A model generated the notes under the pieces. The model was not told the origin of the DNA. It searched no databases and worked only from the letters and a program-made list of their open reading frames with translations. Source: Caldisericia bacterium (GTDB lineage: Bacteria; Caldisericota; Caldisericia; JAAYUI01). Taken from it: a stretch of DNA of 33,722 nucleotides. Position 1 is the stretch's first letter. The number at the start of each line of letters is the position of its first letter. Positions 31,935 through 33,722 of this stretch are shown piece by piece. The stretch is taken from the NCBI GenBank assembly GCA_017999835.1, contig JAGNLA010000016.1, positions 1 through 33,722 of the forward strand, in the 5' to 3' direction. A program made the translations under genes and the position numbers.

Positions 31935-32666
31935 ATGAAAAAAAGTTCTTTTTTTATGGCTCTTGTTTTTTTGTTTGCCACACTTCCAGCTTTAGCCCTG
32001 CAAAATCAAAAGATTTCTGTTTCTACAAACACGCTTGCCTTTGGCAAGGTTTTGCGCGGTAACGAAAAAACACTGGAATTCTCAGTCAAAACAAAAGCAA
32101 ACGTTTCCATAAAAACTGATAAACTTTGGATAACACTTGACAGTTCTGTGTTGAAATCCTCTGGTAAAGTAAAAGTTTTGGTAAAAGCGTCGCTGCTTCC
32201 AATTGGAACGGATCACTTTGGAACAATCACCGTTTCAGCCAAAGGATTAGATCCTGCAACAATCAATGTATCGGTTTCAACCGAGAAAAACATAGAGCTA
32301 AAAATGAAAATTGGCGATAAAACGGCAACTGTAAACGGCAGAACTGTAACCGTCAAAACTCCGATGAGAATGAAAGGTTGCACGCCGCTTGTGCCGTTGA
32401 GGTTTGTCAATGACGTCCTTGGAGCAAAAACCTATTTTAACTCAAAAGACTCATCAATCACAATCACGAGACTGGATAGGATAATTGAGCTTCTGCCAGA
32501 CGTTGAGGAATATGAAATCAATGGAAAGAAACACATTTCCAATCCTGCTCCAACGACTTATGACGGAACAATGTTTGTCCCGCTTGGTTTTATAGGCACT
32601 TCATTCGGTGTATGCATCGACTGGGACAGGACAGGGCAACAGGGAACAATCAAACTCTGCGACTAG
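31935..32666 (+). CDS. Exported stalk-domain (copper amine oxidase N-terminal-like) protein
   Basis: The 243-residue protein has a signal peptide (KKSSFFMALVFLFATLPALA, residues 2-21), a BACON/Ig-like beta domain (about 24-120; STNTLAFGKVLRGNEKTLEF) and a copper-amine-oxidase-N1-like domain (about 130-243; TPLVPLRFVNDVLGAKTYF, TMFVPLGFIGTSFG). Such domains are structural modules of surface proteins in many anaerobes and do not imply oxidase activity. Three cysteines (CTPL, CIDW, final CD) stand in the mature part. ATG 31935 is preferred because only it gives a signal peptide; an in-frame ATG at 31833 lies inside iscU. Confidence 0.8.
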   Translation: MKKSSFFMALVFLFATLPALALQNQKISVSTNTLAFGKVLRGNEKTLEFSVKTKANVSIKTDKLWITLDSSVLKSSGKVKVLVKASLLPIGTDHFGTITVSAKGLDPATINVSVSTEKNIELKMKIGDKTATVNGRTVTVKTPMRMKGCTPLVPLRFVNDVLGAKTYFNSKDSSITITRLDRIIELLPDVEEYEINGKKHISNPAPTTYDGTMFVPLGFIGTSFGVCIDWDRTGQQGTIKLCD

Positions 32667-33538
32667 AATGGCAGCATTTCGATGATTTTCTGCTTGTCTT
32701 TCCACAACTTTTCAAGTTCAGAATTGTAAAGCATCTTATGAATGCCAGTAGAAATCCTCTCAGCTTCCTCAGCCAGCTCCGACATCCGTCTGGCAAATGA
32801 TCCCTGGATGCCCTTGGTTTCCTGGGCAAACCACATCAACGAGAGCCTCTGCCCCCTTATTCTTGAAAGGGTTCTTGTAAAGCAGCCGAAGTCATCATCT
32901 TTGCATGCTTGGCAAAAGAATTCCTTTTTTAGGTGAATCTTGACAGCCTCAAGGATGGTGTCTCCGTACTTGACAATGTCAGTATCGTGCTTGCCGTCTA
33001 ACAGTTCTAAGCCAAACTCTATTGCCACCCTGGCTGATTCTTCCCTGTCTTGTGTGAATGTTGACCGGCTGATGACGTGAAATTGTCCATGAGGATTAGG
33101 ATAGATTGGAAAACCTGAAAAGCAGACCCTCTCAGGTCTGTCGATTTCTTCATCCCAGCTGTCGATGACAGTAGCAAGCGGCCAGGTGTTTTCGATGACC
33201 ACATGGCCGGATTTGATTTTTTCTTTAATGGTTTGCCAGAATGTTCTCGGTCTTGCCAGGTAGGTATCGGATGATTTGTCACTTTTAACGAATTCAGTTT
33301 CGAGCTTGAGTCCAAGAGCAGTCGCTGCCGAATGCACGTTTATATCATTCCAGCCCTCCATCCACCACGCCATACAGTCTTCGTTGTGAAGGAGCGGCAG
33401 GGAGAAAGCCATGCCGGTCATGCCGTCTACCCAGGACTGGCTGGCGCCCAGACCAAATCTCGAAAGCGCATATCTGAGGCATACACCAAGCGAGTCGTCC
33501 CGGTTGCCGTTGCCAAAAACCCAGAGTCCTTCAATCAT
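32663..33538 (-). CDS. Unrecognised 291-residue protein
   Basis: I do not recognise this family with confidence. The N-terminal half has Cys20 (GVCLRYALSRF), MTGMAFSLPLLHNEDC and ENTWPLATVI, loosely like BtrH/C39-type cysteine proteins, but no complete triad can be argued. The C-terminal half is helical, with a CQACKDDDFGC cluster (three Cys) and a terminal coiled coil. AAAGG precedes the ATG. It overlaps the convergent stalk-domain gene by 4 bp and follows a partial gene by 3 nt, so it belongs to an operon entering from the right. Confidence 0.75.
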   Translation of the reverse strand: MIEGLWVFGNGNRDDSLGVCLRYALSRFGLGASQSWVDGMTGMAFSLPLLHNEDCMAWWMEGWNDINVHSAATALGLKLETEFVKSDKSSDTYLARPRTFWQTIKEKIKSGHVVIENTWPLATVIDSWDEEIDRPERVCFSGFPIYPNPHGQFHVISRSTFTQDREESARVAIEFGLELLDGKHDTDIVKYGDTILEAVKIHLKKEFFCQACKDDDFGCFTRTLSRIRGQRLSLMWFAQETKGIQGSFARRMSELAEEAERISTGIHKMLYNSELEKLWKDKQKIIEMLPF

Positions 33539-33541
33539 TGT

Positions 33542-33721
33542 TCAAACCTTTGCCAAAGCCATCTCACAAATGGCCTTCCTTCGTCTGTCATAAACAGGGT
33601 CTTGTGCAGATTTCTTAAGTGTCCGTTCAATGGCTGGTGCAGAGTATTCCATCTCTTCAACCGATTCTTTCGTGTCGATTTCGACTAGTGCTGATAAAGT
33701 CCAGAAGAATTGGAAAAAGCG
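33542..33721 (-). CDS. 3' end of an unrecognised gene, 5' part outside the window
   Basis: One minus-strand frame is open from the window edge to TGA at 33542-33544, giving 59 residues that are charged and helical (KESVEEMEYSAPAIERTL, DRRRKAICEMALAKV). The same-strand gene 33538-32663 starts 3 nt after this stop, so it is probably the preceding operon member. Too little is present to assign a function. Confidence 0.6.
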   Translation of the reverse strand, partial: RFFQFFWTLSALVEIDTKESVEEMEYSAPAIERTLKKSAQDPVYDRRRKAICEMALAKV

Positions 33722-33722
33722 C

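Noticed and set aside
31935-32666. Stalk-domain protein as a copper amine oxidase
   Set aside because: Only the N-terminal-type structural domain is present; there is no catalytic domain or topaquinone motif.
1-33722. tRNA, rRNA, CRISPR array, insertion sequence or prophage
   Set aside because: No T-arm-like consensus with cloverleaf, spaced direct repeats, transposase motifs or terminal inverted repeats were found by eye.

Overview
The window is a compact, almost wholly coding stretch of a bacterial chromosome of moderate GC. It has Shine-Dalgarno-led genes, short intergenic gaps and many intrinsic terminators. No rRNA, tRNA, CRISPR array, transposase or phage gene was seen. The content suggests a low-oxygen, sulfur- and metal-aware heterotroph: radical SAM peptide maturation, a DsrE/TusA persulfide relay, a GlcD/GlcF-like flavin/Fe-S dehydrogenase pair, selenocysteine synthase, NifS/IscU-type Fe-S assembly and the non-mevalonate isoprenoid pathway. 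The lineage cannot be fixed from this sequence. SCIFF-type peptides and copper-amine-oxidase-like stalk domains are common in Clostridia and related anaerobes, but PQQ-like propeller lipoproteins and DUF1566 proteins also occur in several candidate phyla.

Layout. 1-4.5 kb: a propeller lipoprotein gene split by an in-frame amber codon; a KtrA-like K+ channel regulator; a SCIFF/ranthipeptide-like precursor with its radical SAM/SPASM maturase; a PspA-like pair. 4.6-9.3 kb: a heterodimeric ABC exporter, then a double-M23 murein hydrolase-like protein whose promoter overlaps a perfect 32-bp palindrome. 9.4-13.2 kb: an AT-rich orphan membrane protein, a second propeller lipoprotein and an acyl-CoA dehydrogenase. 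13.2-16.7 kb: a YoaP-like GNAT protein, a five-gene sulfur-relay operon (DsrE2, TusA, DsrE-, DsrF- and DsrH-like) with a CsoR-family operator, and a Dph6-like PP-loop ATPase. 16.7-20.1 kb: an AraC/GyrI-like regulator with a stand-alone paralogue of its effector domain, a flavin reductase-like gene behind a Fur-like box, and a double DUF1566 protein. 20.2-23.2 kb: a CsoR/CstR-like sensor transcribed into FAD-oxidase and Fe-S/CCG genes. 23.3-29.8 kb: a pyrimidine-dimer glycosylase-like gene, speD, the operon CoA-binding protein/thioesterase/selA/nth, dxs, and two Roadblock-like proteins. 30-33.7 kb: a Cys-bearing MerR regulator, iscS, iscU, a stalk-domain protein, and two unrecognised genes running off the end.

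Links between genes. The CsoR-type operator on the sulfur operon and a CsoR-family protein with only the two thiols of CstR lie about 7 kb apart, which suggests a persulfide-responsive regulon. The MerR protein has a C-terminal Cys cluster, overlaps iscS by 4 nt and is predicted to be leaderless, so it may be an IscR-like controller of Fe-S assembly that is not homologous to IscR. The most unusual item is the five-cysteine SCIFF-like peptide, in which two of the family's six usual cysteines are replaced.
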